Notes: generated by a model from the letters alone, not told the origin. A DNA stretch of 8,218 bases from Desulfobacterales bacterium (GCA_016735355.1 JAERRQ010000077.1:1-8218); one strand, 5' to 3'. Shown: positions 1-4,922, counted from the first letter of the stretch. Made by a program: numbers and translations.

Positions 1-274
1 AAATAAATGCAGCCATAACAAGCAAAAATAATGGTCGGATACTATCAGCATCTTTGGCTTGACGAAGCAGTGATGTTATTTTTTCTTTTAACAGATATTG
101 CCATGTAATTATTTTTACGAAAAATTTATTTTTAAAAGCAGGCCCGGGCGCGGTGTCCCGCTTTTCCGGTTTTGCAGTAAACGGATTGGATGCGCTTGCC
201 CAGGGAACCGGTGGAAAGGGGAGCAATGCAATCGGAAGCAGCAACAAAATTAGAATGGTTATAGCTTTTTTCAT
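1..274 (-). CDS. NicO-family nickel/cobalt transporter, N-terminal part (runs off the left edge)
   Basis: An open frame of 91 codons on the minus strand starts at ATG 274-272 and continues past the window edge. The protein begins MKKAITILILLLLP, a hydrophobic signal or first membrane segment ending near PWASA. A Pro/Lys-rich linker follows, then an amphipathic stretch (WQYLLKEKITSLLRQAKDAD) and the start of a second hydrophobic segment (PLFLLVMAAFI). Bacterial NicO/RcnA-like transporters with an N-terminal extension have this layout: a signal, a linker, a 'Q..L...L..' helix, then the first true transmembrane helix with the metal-binding His residues. Those His residues lie outside the window. 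The start overlaps the stop of the DUF1007 gene by four bases (ATGA), so the two are probably co-translated. DUF1007 genes are commonly found beside such transporters. The likely role is Ni2+/Co2+ movement across the inner membrane; direction and metal cannot be told from this fragment. Confidence 0.72.
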   Translation of the reverse strand, partial: MKKAITILILLLLPIALLPFPPVPWASASNPFTAKPEKRDTAPGPAFKNKFFVKIITWQYLLKEKITSLLRQAKDADSIRPLFLLVMAAFI

Positions 275-897
275 TGCTTTATGCGAAAATTTAAAAACAA
301 GGCCCAAGGATTAATCATATCATAGTATATTGATGTTGATTTATCTTCTTTAATAGCAGTTTTTACTTCAAATATTGCAGAATTATCTAAAGCCGCCGGA
401 TTTTTTTCTGCAAAGAAAAGGGCAGTATAATAAGATGGATCATAAACGGCAACAGTAATATGCTTAAAGTTGTTTGTGGCAGTTACATGGCAAGGCACAA
501 AAAACTTGTAACTCAACTTGTTGTTATTTAAAATAGCTGTAAAATTTTCAATAAATTCGACTTTAAAAGGTTTTTCGTCAATTTTTACAAAAGTAAAGTA
601 GTTGTGGTTGGCAAGATATGAAAAAGCCTCTTTTTTTATTAATGCAATCTCGTTTTTTTCTAAAATACCGTTTTGGTTTTTATCATAATCACCAGCGATC
701 ATAACGGCAAACATGTCATCAAAGTTCCATTGAATCTTAAAGCCGGCAAGCCCTTTATCATCAAAAACAATTTTAATTCGATTAACAATAAATACATGCG
801 GGTGAGATCTGGAAACACCGCAGAATGTTAATAGAATAGTAAGGCTTATGACGGAAATAATTATAAGGGTTGTTTTTTTTGGCACAATGCTATTCAT
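271..897 (-). CDS. DUF1007 family protein, exported metal-transport accessory
   Basis: From ATG 897 the protein has 208 residues. It opens with a signal-like N-terminus (two Lys, then a hydrophobic run at residues 9-26) followed at once by His-Pro-His-Val-Phe (32-36), the characteristic start of mature DUF1007 proteins. Residues 72-83 (D-K-N-Q-N-G-I-L-E-K-N-E) fit a 12-residue EF-hand calcium loop with acidic or amide ligands at positions 1, 3, 5 and 12 and Gly at 6, which many family members carry. The 'NYFTFVKID' stretch after it is also family-like. The frame stays open upstream to a GTG at 942, but that adds 15 polar residues before the signal. Neither start has a convincing Shine-Dalgarno sequence, so 897 is preferred on signal-peptide grounds only. 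The gene overlaps the NicO-like transporter by four bases. The proposed role is a periplasmic or membrane-anchored Ni/Co-binding accessory; the biochemical function of the family is not settled. Confidence 0.8.
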   Translation of the reverse strand: MNSIVPKKTTLIIISVISLTILLTFCGVSRSHPHVFIVNRIKIVFDDKGLAGFKIQWNFDDMFAVMIAGDYDKNQNGILEKNEIALIKKEAFSYLANHNYFTFVKIDEKPFKVEFIENFTAILNNNKLSYKFFVPCHVTATNNFKHITVAVYDPSYYTALFFAEKNPAALDNSAIFEVKTAIKEDKSTSIYYDMINPWALFLNFRIKQ

Positions 898-942
898 ACT
901 TTGAGAGTAGTTCTTATCATTTAAACTTCTTTCAAAACTCAC

Positions 943-1090
943 TTAAAATCTTACACGGTTTTACAGGGTAAGATAATTTGGATAAGAGAAGGAGTATATA
1001 TTACAATCTCTATAAAAAATTATTAATAAAAGCAATAAAAGTGTACGGGACGTTTTTTTTAAAATTGTTTCAACCATTCTCTAAAGTGAA
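943..1090. other. AT-rich divergent intergenic region, no gene seen
   Basis: This is the left half of the spacer between the minus-strand DUF1007 gene and the plus-strand MoaD-like gene. It is rich in A/T runs, and I see no conserved reading frame, RNA gene or NikR-like palindrome in it. The promoter of the DUF1007/transporter pair should lie here, but I could not pick a convincing -35/-10 pair. Confidence 0.4.
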
Positions 1091-1119
1091 TTGACATAAA
1101 GTTTACAACTATATATTAA
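1091..1119 (+). promoter_or_regulatory. Sigma70-type promoter of the MoaD-like gene
   Basis: A perfect -35 box TTGACA lies at 1091-1096. The AT-rich -10 can be read as TATATT at 1112-1117 (spacer 15) or TATTAA at 1114-1119 (spacer 17). Transcription would begin around 1125, directly before the base of the structured leader at 1130. This placement supports both calls. Confidence 0.6.
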
Positions 1120-1129
1120 AATATATCCG

Positions 1130-1198
1130 ATGGAACGGGATCAGGCTCTGCTGTGATGAACCTGCAAGGGATAACCGGTGAAAATACCCGTTTTCCAT
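1130..1198 (+). promoter_or_regulatory. Candidate Moco/Tuco (molybdenum or tungsten cofactor) riboswitch aptamer
   Basis: The leader is closed by a stem in which ATGGAA-CGGG at 1130-1139 pairs with CCCG-TT-TTCCAT at 1187-1198, ten base pairs with a two-base bulge. Inside are GGCTCTGCTG, TGATGAAC, CAAGGGATAA and CCGGTGAAA, which by eye resemble the conserved core of the Moco RNA motif (Rfam RF01055). The element starts a few bases after the predicted transcription start and precedes a MoaD-like gene, a typical position for this class. The match is from memory of the consensus rather than from a covariance search. TPP, cobalamin and glycine riboswitch signatures do not fit. Confidence 0.68.
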
Positions 1199-1204
1199 GA
1201 ACTT

Positions 1205-1242
1205 GAAAAAAAATTTTCATAAATATCCTATAGGAGGAAAAT
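1205..1242 (+). promoter_or_regulatory. Possible translational switch around the MoaD-like ribosome binding site
   Basis: ATTTTC at 1213-1218 can pair with GAAAAT at 1237-1242, with TCC/GGA at 1226-1228 and 1233-1235 as an inner helix. This would hide the Shine-Dalgarno AGGAGG at 1232-1237. The same TTTTC can instead pair with GAAAA at 1205-1209, leaving the site free. These exclusive pairings would suit an expression platform for the aptamer just upstream. The helices are short and AT-rich, so this is speculative. Confidence 0.3.
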
Positions 1243-1246
1243 GATA

Positions 1247-1522
1247 ATGAGCATTACGATGGTACTCCCCGGTTCTTTAAAAAAGTGGATGGGGAATAAT
1301 TCCGAAGCCGAGTGCGAGGGCGCTACGGTGCTTGAGTGTGTTGAGTTTCTGGAAAACAAGTTTAACGGATTTAAAAAAAATATTGTAGATGAAAACGGTA
1401 ATCTAAGAGATGAGGTACTTGTATTTAAAAACGGAACCAATATTATGAATCTCGAAGGGTCCGCCACCTTGATTGTAGATGGAGACGATATCAGCGTAAT
1501 ACCATTTGCAGCAGGAGGTTAG
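1247..1522 (+). CDS. MoaD/ThiS-like sulfur carrier protein
   Basis: This is a 91-residue beta-grasp sulfur-carrier protein. The C-terminus (DGDDISVIPFAAGG) has the hallmark Gly-Gly tail, which MoaB/MoeB/ThiF-type enzymes adenylate and thiocarboxylate so that sulfur can be delivered, classically to molybdopterin. The middle segment (VLVFKNGTNIMNLEG, about 57-71) matches the 'V.VNG..i..L.G' strand and turn of MoaD. Two ATGs lie close together at 1241 and 1247. The strong AGGAGG at 1232-1237 is only three bases from the first but nine from the second, so 1247 is chosen. The upstream Moco/Tuco-type leader supports a role in molybdenum or tungsten cofactor synthesis. No moaE, moaA or aldehyde:ferredoxin oxidoreductase gene is visible here, so a general ThiS-like role cannot be excluded. 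Confidence 0.82.
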   Translation: MSITMVLPGSLKKWMGNNSEAECEGATVLECVEFLENKFNGFKKNIVDENGNLRDEVLVFKNGTNIMNLEGSATLIVDGDDISVIPFAAGG

Positions 1523-1552
1523 TATCTTCATAATTCATTATCCATTCTCCCC

Positions 1553-1582
1553 TAGTCTTGAAGAAAATAGTCTTGAAGAAAA
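1553..1582. repeat. Perfect tandem duplication of 15 bp
   Basis: The unit TAGTCTTGAAGAAAA occurs twice without a gap, at 1553-1567 and 1568-1582, in the spacer after the MoaD-like gene. No function is apparent. Confidence 0.9.
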
Positions 1583-1621
1583 ACCAAAATTTTCCTTTTG
1601 AGCTGGTTATAACTTTTGGTT
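1582..1621. repeat. 8-bp inverted repeat with a 24-base loop
   Basis: AACCAAAA at 1582-1589 is mirrored by TTTTGGTT at 1614-1621. This could be a weak hairpin or an operator between the MoaD-like and MBL-fold genes. It lacks the GC-rich stem and T-tract of an intrinsic terminator, so transcription may continue into the next gene. Confidence 0.4.
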
Positions 1622-1709
1622 AGACCTATTCTCAAGCACAAGGGTTTACTGAAAACTGTGCGTTTATGAACTTTTTAATAATAACATATTAATATCATGG
1701 GGTAATCTA

Positions 1710-2570
1710 ATGGATATCCGCATAACTACGATCAGTGAAAACACAGCAATGACAGGAGGCCTGTTAAGTGAATGGGGTTTGAGTATACTGATTGAAACAA
1801 AAAGTCTGAATATACTTTTTGACACAGGGCAGTCTGTTTCAGCGGCCTATAACACAGATGCACTGGGGATTGACCTTTCCTTAACAGATAAAATTGTGTT
1901 GAGCCATGGTCATTTCGATCATACCGGGGGGCTCCTTGATGTTTTGAAAAAAATCGGCAAAAAAATACAGGTATTAGTTCATCCCGATGCCTGGAATCTT
2001 AAATACGGTCTTTTGCCTGCAATGAGTGCCCACAGGTATATCGGCATACCTTACAAAAAGGAAAAACTGGAAAGTTTAGGCGCAGATTTTGTTTTACACA
2101 AGGAACCGGTTTGGCTTACCGACAATATTCTTATTACAGGTGAAGTTCCGATGAGAACAGCATATGAGCAGATTGATCAGGGCTTGTTTGTTAAGCAGGG
2201 CGATCAGTTTGTTCCTGACCAACTGCTTGATGACAGATCTATTATCTTAAAAACCACAAAGGGTTTGCTGGTTATTGCCGGATGCGCTCATCGCGGGATA
2301 ATAAACATTTTGCAATATGCTCGGGAACTTACAGGGGAAGAGCGGATTCATGCTGTAATCGGCGGAATACATCTTTTTCGTGCTTCAATAGAACAGCGCG
2401 AAAGAACCATTGAAGCTTTTAAAGAGATGAAAATTGAAAAAATAGGCGTTTCACATTGCACGGGACTGGATGCATCCTTCAGGCTTGCTCATGAATTTAA
2501 GGAAAAATTTTTCTTTAACAATACAGGCAACATATTGTATCAAGAGAAGGGGTCAGATCTTCATTCTTGA
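1710..2570 (+). CDS. COG1237 metallo-beta-lactamase-fold metal-dependent hydrolase
   Basis: This is a 286-residue MBL-fold protein. The metal-binding motif Ser-His-Gly-His-Phe-Asp-His is at 65-71 (H66, H68, D70, H71). The order of further motifs is typical of COG1237: LFDTGQS (36-42), DDRSIIL (174-180), AGCAHRGIINIL (190-201, with H194 as a probable metal ligand), VIGGIHLF (216-223, H221) and SHCTG (248-252). Relatives include proteins annotated as methanopterin-related phosphate synthases and as Zn-dependent hydrolases of unknown substrate, so the substrate is open. No signal peptide is seen, so it is probably cytoplasmic. The ATG at 1710 follows only a weak GGGG (1699-1702). The gene lies 187 bp after the MoaD-like gene and seven bases before the ATG at 2578 of the DUF123 gene, so it may share transcription with both. 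Confidence 0.85.
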   Translation: MDIRITTISENTAMTGGLLSEWGLSILIETKSLNILFDTGQSVSAAYNTDALGIDLSLTDKIVLSHGHFDHTGGLLDVLKKIGKKIQVLVHPDAWNLKYGLLPAMSAHRYIGIPYKKEKLESLGADFVLHKEPVWLTDNILITGEVPMRTAYEQIDQGLFVKQGDQFVPDQLLDDRSIILKTTKGLLVIAGCAHRGIINILQYARELTGEERIHAVIGGIHLFRASIEQRERTIEAFKEMKIEKIGVSHCTGLDASFRLAHEFKEKFFFNNTGNILYQEKGSDLHS

Positions 2571-2631
2571 AGGAATTATGGATTTTGCACATAAAATGAA
2601 TTTATCTGTCAAGAATGAAGACCTGCCCCCT
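2548..2631. repeat. 23-bp near-perfect inverted repeat enclosing the DUF123 start codon
   Basis: Bases 2548-2570 and 2609-2631 are reverse complements at 21 of 23 positions, separated by 38 bases. The left arm is the last 23 bases of the MBL-fold gene including its stop. The right arm is inside the DUF123 gene and encodes its SVKNEDLPP region. The loop holds the AAGGA sequence, the ATG at 2578 and the in-frame ATG at 2596. The RNA should form a strong hairpin that presents or occludes the translation start. No T-tract follows, so it is not a standard terminator. Confidence 0.85.
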
Positions 2632-3047
2632 CTTGGAAGAGGGAGTTATGTAATTGTTTTTGAGTTAAAGAAAAAACAGAATATTAGGGTAGGCCAGCTG
2701 GGATCTTTTTTTTTATCAATGGTTTTTATGCTTATGTTGGATCGGCAATGGGCGGATTAACAGCCAGGATTAACCGTCATTTGCGAAAAGAAAAAAAATT
2801 CCACTGGCATATTGATTATCTATTAAAACATTCATCCATCATTAATATTATTACAGGCGAAAATAACGACGGATCAAAATATCAGTGCCGTATTGCCAGG
2901 ATCCTGATAAAAAATCTTGATTGCATTAAAGGGTTTGGGTGCAGTGACTGTAAATGCAGTAGCCATCTTTTTTTTTCCCCTAAAAAAAAGATAATTCTCA
3001 AGCACGTTTTAACGGCATTTAATGGGGTAGGGGTTCAAATGGGGTAG
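2578..3047 (+). CDS. DUF123 (GIY-YIG-like nuclease family) protein, interrupted by a frameshift at a T9 run
   Basis: The frame from ATG 2578 reads GRGSYVIVFELKKKQNIRVGQLGSFF and then leaves the family sequence at nine T (2706-2714), stopping at 2760. From 2715 the -1 frame continues INGFYAYVGSAMGGLTARINRHLRK, HWHIDYLL, GFGCSDCKC and SHLFF to the stop at 3045-3047. Joined by a -1 shift, the two parts give a complete protein of about 156 residues, near the usual DUF123 length. It has the GIY-like 'GSY', the YIG-like 'YAYVG', the Arg of 'ARINRH' and the conserved HWHIDYLL and SDCxCxSHLF blocks. DUF123 is known alone and fused to endonuclease III, which suggests DNA repair, but its activity is not established. 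The break may be a real mutation, a sequencing error in the homopolymer, or slippage at the in-frame T TTT TTA. The start could also be ATG 2596. It lies seven bases after the MBL-fold gene. Confidence 0.75.
2706..2715 (+). other. Frameshift site: T9 followed by A, containing T TTT TTA
   Basis: In the upstream reading frame the codons are TTT (2707-2709), TTT (2710-2712) and TTA (2713-2715). Bases 2709-2715 therefore form a correctly phased X XXY YYZ slippery heptamer, T TTT TTA. A -1 slip makes the next codon ATC at 2715, exactly where the DUF123 family sequence resumes. Transcriptional slippage adding one T would have the same result. I see no convincing stimulatory pseudoknot within about 10 bases downstream. 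Confidence 0.6.
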
Positions 3048-3056
3048 GGGTTCAAA
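3023..3056. repeat. 17-bp perfect tandem repeat with four GGGG runs
   Basis: Two gapless copies of TGGGGTAGGGGTTCAAA occupy 3023-3039 and 3040-3056. Together they give four runs of four G (3024-3050) separated by 2, 7 and 2 bases, a textbook G-quadruplex pattern on the plus strand. Because 17 is not a multiple of three, the second copy supplies an in-frame TAG at 3045-3047 that ends the DUF123 gene. Confidence 0.9.
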
Positions 3057-3070
3057 ATCTTGAACCCCTA
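3045..3070. terminator. Candidate bidirectional terminator hairpin between convergent genes
   Basis: TAGGGGTTCAA (3045-3055) is the exact reverse complement of TTGAACCCCTA (3060-3070), with the four-base loop AATC. TGGGGT (3040-3045) could extend the stem with ACCCCA (3080-3085) across a nine-base bulge. It sits exactly between the stops of the plus-strand DUF123 gene and the minus-strand DUF4125 gene. Neither side has a good T-tract, so it may act as a barrier or RNA end-protector rather than a classical intrinsic terminator. Confidence 0.5.
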
Positions 3071-3074
3071 CTTC

Positions 3075-3668
3075 TCATGACCCCACTGTGCTCATCTCTT
3101 TACGTTTCGTCTCCTCCGCATCTTCAATAGAAGTATATCCAAGCTGCTTTACCATATCCAGATAATTCTTGATCATCATATTCTCATTCTTTTCAAAATA
3201 ATGCTTAACATCTTTAAGAAGAAACGTGAGCGTCGTGTCGGAATAAGTCTCCAACTCACCTCTCAGGTATGTTTCAAATGAGGTCGCCGAAGGTGTATCC
3301 TCAGAACTTCTCAAAGCACGAGCACTGCCCATGAGGCAGGGGAATTTTTCAAACATTTCTTTTTGCCATTCAATTTCAATGTCTACAATTTCATCCATTT
3401 CAGGATTCTCTTTTATCTTCTCTATGAGATTGTCCATTCTTGCGTATTTTTGTGTCATGAGATTGATGTTGTTTTTTTCGGCAGACTTAAGATCTTGCAG
3501 GTAGCTTTCCAGTGTCTCCCTGGACCATGAAACAAACTGTGAAGATCTGACAATCTTGAACATTTCAGGGTCTTCCTGGCATGATGCTTTCTGCAGAGTG
3601 GGAACTGTGAGGAACATATCAAGTTCTCTCTTTAATATTCTGTTGGTTAAGTTCTTGTTCTCATCCAT
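3075..3668 (-). CDS. DUF4125 family protein
   Basis: This is a 197-residue soluble, helix-rich protein without a signal peptide or membrane segment. It matches the conserved pattern I associate with DUF4125: an N-terminal 'E..MF' (15-19), CQEDPEMFKIVRSSQFVSW (30-48), a 'SYLQDL' helix (55-60), QKYARM (73-78), EWQKEMFEKFP (100-110) and the highly conserved TSFETYLRGELETYSD (129-144), ending with a GYTSIEDAEE helix (177-186). The function of the family is not known to me. The ATG at 3668 is preceded on the minus strand by AGGAGG (bases 3678-3673) at a four-base spacing, so the start is well supported. It stands alone, convergent with DUF123 and divergent from the crotonase gene. Confidence 0.75.
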   Translation of the reverse strand: MDENKNLTNRILKRELDMFLTVPTLQKASCQEDPEMFKIVRSSQFVSWSRETLESYLQDLKSAEKNNINLMTQKYARMDNLIEKIKENPEMDEIVDIEIEWQKEMFEKFPCLMGSARALRSSEDTPSATSFETYLRGELETYSDTTLTFLLKDVKHYFEKNENMMIKNYLDMVKQLGYTSIEDAEETKRKEMSTVGS

Positions 3669-3742
3669 GCTTCCTCCTGTAGGATAAAATTATATAAAAC
3701 ATCCGCTAAATGTTATATTATTATTATTAGATTTAAACTCAA

Positions 3743-3776
3743 TATAAACTTGAATTTTATAATAATCAAGTTTATA
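3743..3776. repeat. 11-bp perfect palindrome in the divergent intergenic region
   Basis: TATAAACTTGA (3743-3753) is mirrored by TCAAGTTTATA (3766-3776) around a 12-base AT loop. Its position between the divergent DUF4125 and crotonase genes suits an operator for a dimeric regulator. It could also be just a hairpin in very AT-rich DNA. Confidence 0.45.
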
Positions 3777-3801
3777 CTTTAAATAATAAAGTAAAATAAT
3801 T

Positions 3802-3810
3802 TGGTATAAT
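3802..3810 (+). promoter_or_regulatory. Extended -10 promoter reading into the upstream repeat element
   Basis: TG-G-TATAAT at 3802-3810 is a perfect extended -10 box (TGnTATAAT) without a recognisable -35. Transcription would start around 3817, inside the left tip of the first repeat element. The whole element would then be part of the 5' leader of the crotonase gene. Confidence 0.4.
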
Positions 3811-3812
3811 TA

Positions 3813-4042
3813 CAGACCTCGTAATTTATTTAGGATGTAATGGTGTTCTTATTGTAATAACAACGCACTACATAATAATTGGACATTAAGCTGTTAGGTA
3901 TTAGCTGTTAGCGGTTAGCTTACTTGTTGAATTTATAGTAATTTAGCTAAAACCTAAAACCTAATAGCTAATGGCTAAATCGCAAAAGCAGTGTTTTTTG
4001 TCCAAAAATATGGCTGAAATAGCAAAATTATTATGAGGTCTG
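3813..4042 (+). mobile_element. MITE-like palindromic element, copy 1
   Basis: This is a 230-bp non-coding element bounded by CAGACCTCGTAAT at 3813 and ATTATGAGGTCTG ending at 4042, which are 13-bp terminal inverted repeats with one mismatch. Its reverse complement recurs at 7780-8009 with six substitutions and two compensating 7-base indels. Inside, TTGGACA (3879-3885) pairs with TGTCCAA (3999-4005), and two heptad arrays (3893-3920 and 3945-3979) face each other in inverted orientation, so the element should fold into a long hairpin. There is no reading frame of note and no transposase, so movement would need an enzyme encoded elsewhere. I see no clear target-site duplication. It ends 38 bases before the crotonase start. 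Confidence 0.85.
3893..3979. repeat. Facing 7-bp repeat arrays inside copy 1
   Basis: The left arm has four abutting heptads of the form NTTAGSN: GTTAGGT, ATTAGCT, GTTAGCG and GTTAGCT at 3893-3920. After a 24-base spacer the right arm has five complementary heptads: AGCTAAA, ACCTAAA, ACCTAAT, AGCTAAT and GGCTAAA at 3945-3979. The arrays can pair with each other in several registers. Confidence 0.85.
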
Positions 4043-4080
4043 TTGAAATTTAATATGAAGAAATGACAGGAGAATATGAC

Positions 4081-4890
4081 ATGGATTTTGAAACGATTCA
4101 ACTTGAGAAGAAAGATCGTCTCGCCACGTTAAGATTTAACAGGCCAGATAAGAGTAACGCCTTAAACCGGACCATGATGACTGAGCTGGCTACTGCTATT
4201 GAGGATGTTGCAACGGATGACGAGATCAGGGCTTTGCTCTTGACCGGAGTCGGCAAGGCTTTTTGCGCCGGCGCCGACCTTGATATTATGCCGGGCGGTG
4301 GCGCCAGTGATATGGGTGAGCTGGGGGTTGAAATCTTGCGGCGTTCATTCCTGTTTAAAACCGCCAAGAGGATAATTTCCGGGCTACAGAAGATGGAAAA
4401 ACCTACTATTGCCATGATCAACGGCGCTTGCGTAGGAGCCGGTTTTGATATTGCTCTGGCCTGTGATATCAGGATGGCCACTGAAAAAGCAAAATTCATG
4501 TGCGGGTTTGTGAAATTGGGTATATTCCCCGGTTTTGGAGCGGCATGGTTTTATCCTAGAACCATGGGCCTGGGGAAAGCTTTTGAAATGCTTTACACTG
4601 GTGACATGCTTACAGCTCAGGAGGCCAAAGAAATAGGTATGCTTAATAAAATTATGCCGCCGGAAGAGCTTGAGTCGGTTACCATGAAAATGGTGCAAAA
4701 GATTGTAAATGGCCCCCCAATAGCTTTAAGATTAATGAAGGCACAGGTTTATAAGGGGCTCGGCACGGATCTGGGCACAGCTTTGGATGAAGCTGCAGTT
4801 TGTGAATCGATTACCCTAGCCTCAAAAGATTTTATTGAGGGCGTAACATCGTTTAGAGAGAAAAGACCGGTATCTTTTAAAGGTAATTAA
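4081..4890 (+). CDS. Enoyl-CoA hydratase/isomerase (crotonase) family protein
   Basis: This is a 269-residue crotonase-fold protein acting on an acyl-CoA thioester in the cytoplasm. It has LATLRFNRPDKSNALN near the N-terminus, the first oxyanion-hole segment AFCAGADL (60-67) and the second, GACVGAGFDIALACDIRMA (115-133). The helix supplying the catalytic acids departs from hydratases. By eye alignment the E144 position of rat mitochondrial hydratase is Asp123, and the E164 position falls on Phe143 (in CGFVKLG). It may therefore be an isomerase, hydrolase, decarboxylase or an atypical hydratase. The ATG at 4063 is in frame but lacks a binding site, whereas CAGGAG (4067-4072) is eight bases before ATG 4081, which is chosen. 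It lies directly after the repeat element and 32 bases before the carboxyltransferase gene, probably as an operon in the same acyl-CoA pathway. Confidence 0.85.
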   Translation: MDFETIQLEKKDRLATLRFNRPDKSNALNRTMMTELATAIEDVATDDEIRALLLTGVGKAFCAGADLDIMPGGGASDMGELGVEILRRSFLFKTAKRIISGLQKMEKPTIAMINGACVGAGFDIALACDIRMATEKAKFMCGFVKLGIFPGFGAAWFYPRTMGLGKAFEMLYTGDMLTAQEAKEIGMLNKIMPPEELESVTMKMVQKIVNGPPIALRLMKAQVYKGLGTDLGTALDEAAVCESITLASKDFIEGVTSFREKRPVSFKGN

Positions 4891-4922
4891 ATTTTTTATT
4901 TAGTGCGGGAGTGATTATTATT

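Noticed and set aside
943..1090. Nickel-responsive operator or NiCo riboswitch for the transporter genes
   Set aside because: I could find no NikR-type palindrome or repeated hairpins of a NiCo RNA in this stretch.
1130..1198. TPP, cobalamin or glycine riboswitch
   Set aside because: The conserved boxes of those classes were not found, while the gene context and the AGGGA and GGTGAAA elements fit a molybdenum/tungsten cofactor leader better.
1228..1467. Minus-strand frame opposite the MoaD-like gene
   Set aside because: It is rich in Ser, Phe and Leu as expected for an antisense reading and overlaps a recognisable MoaD-like protein with a strong ribosome binding site.
1582..1621. Intrinsic terminator after the MoaD-like gene
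   Set aside because: The 8-bp repeat has a long loop, few G/C pairs and no following T-run.
3893..3979. CRISPR-like array
   Set aside because: The units are 7 bp, abut without spacers and occur in inverted arms of a palindromic element, unlike CRISPR repeats and spacers.
3800..4055. Target-site duplication flanking the repeat elements
   Set aside because: Flanks of copy 1 (TAATTA / TTGAAA) and copy 2 (AGAATA / AAATAA) do not match each other convincingly, nor do the outer flanks of the pair, so no duplication is claimed.
4098..4698. Open minus-strand frames across the crotonase gene
   Set aside because: They lie opposite a strongly conserved coding region, have no ribosome binding site and give low-complexity or unfamiliar proteins, so they are shadows of the real gene.
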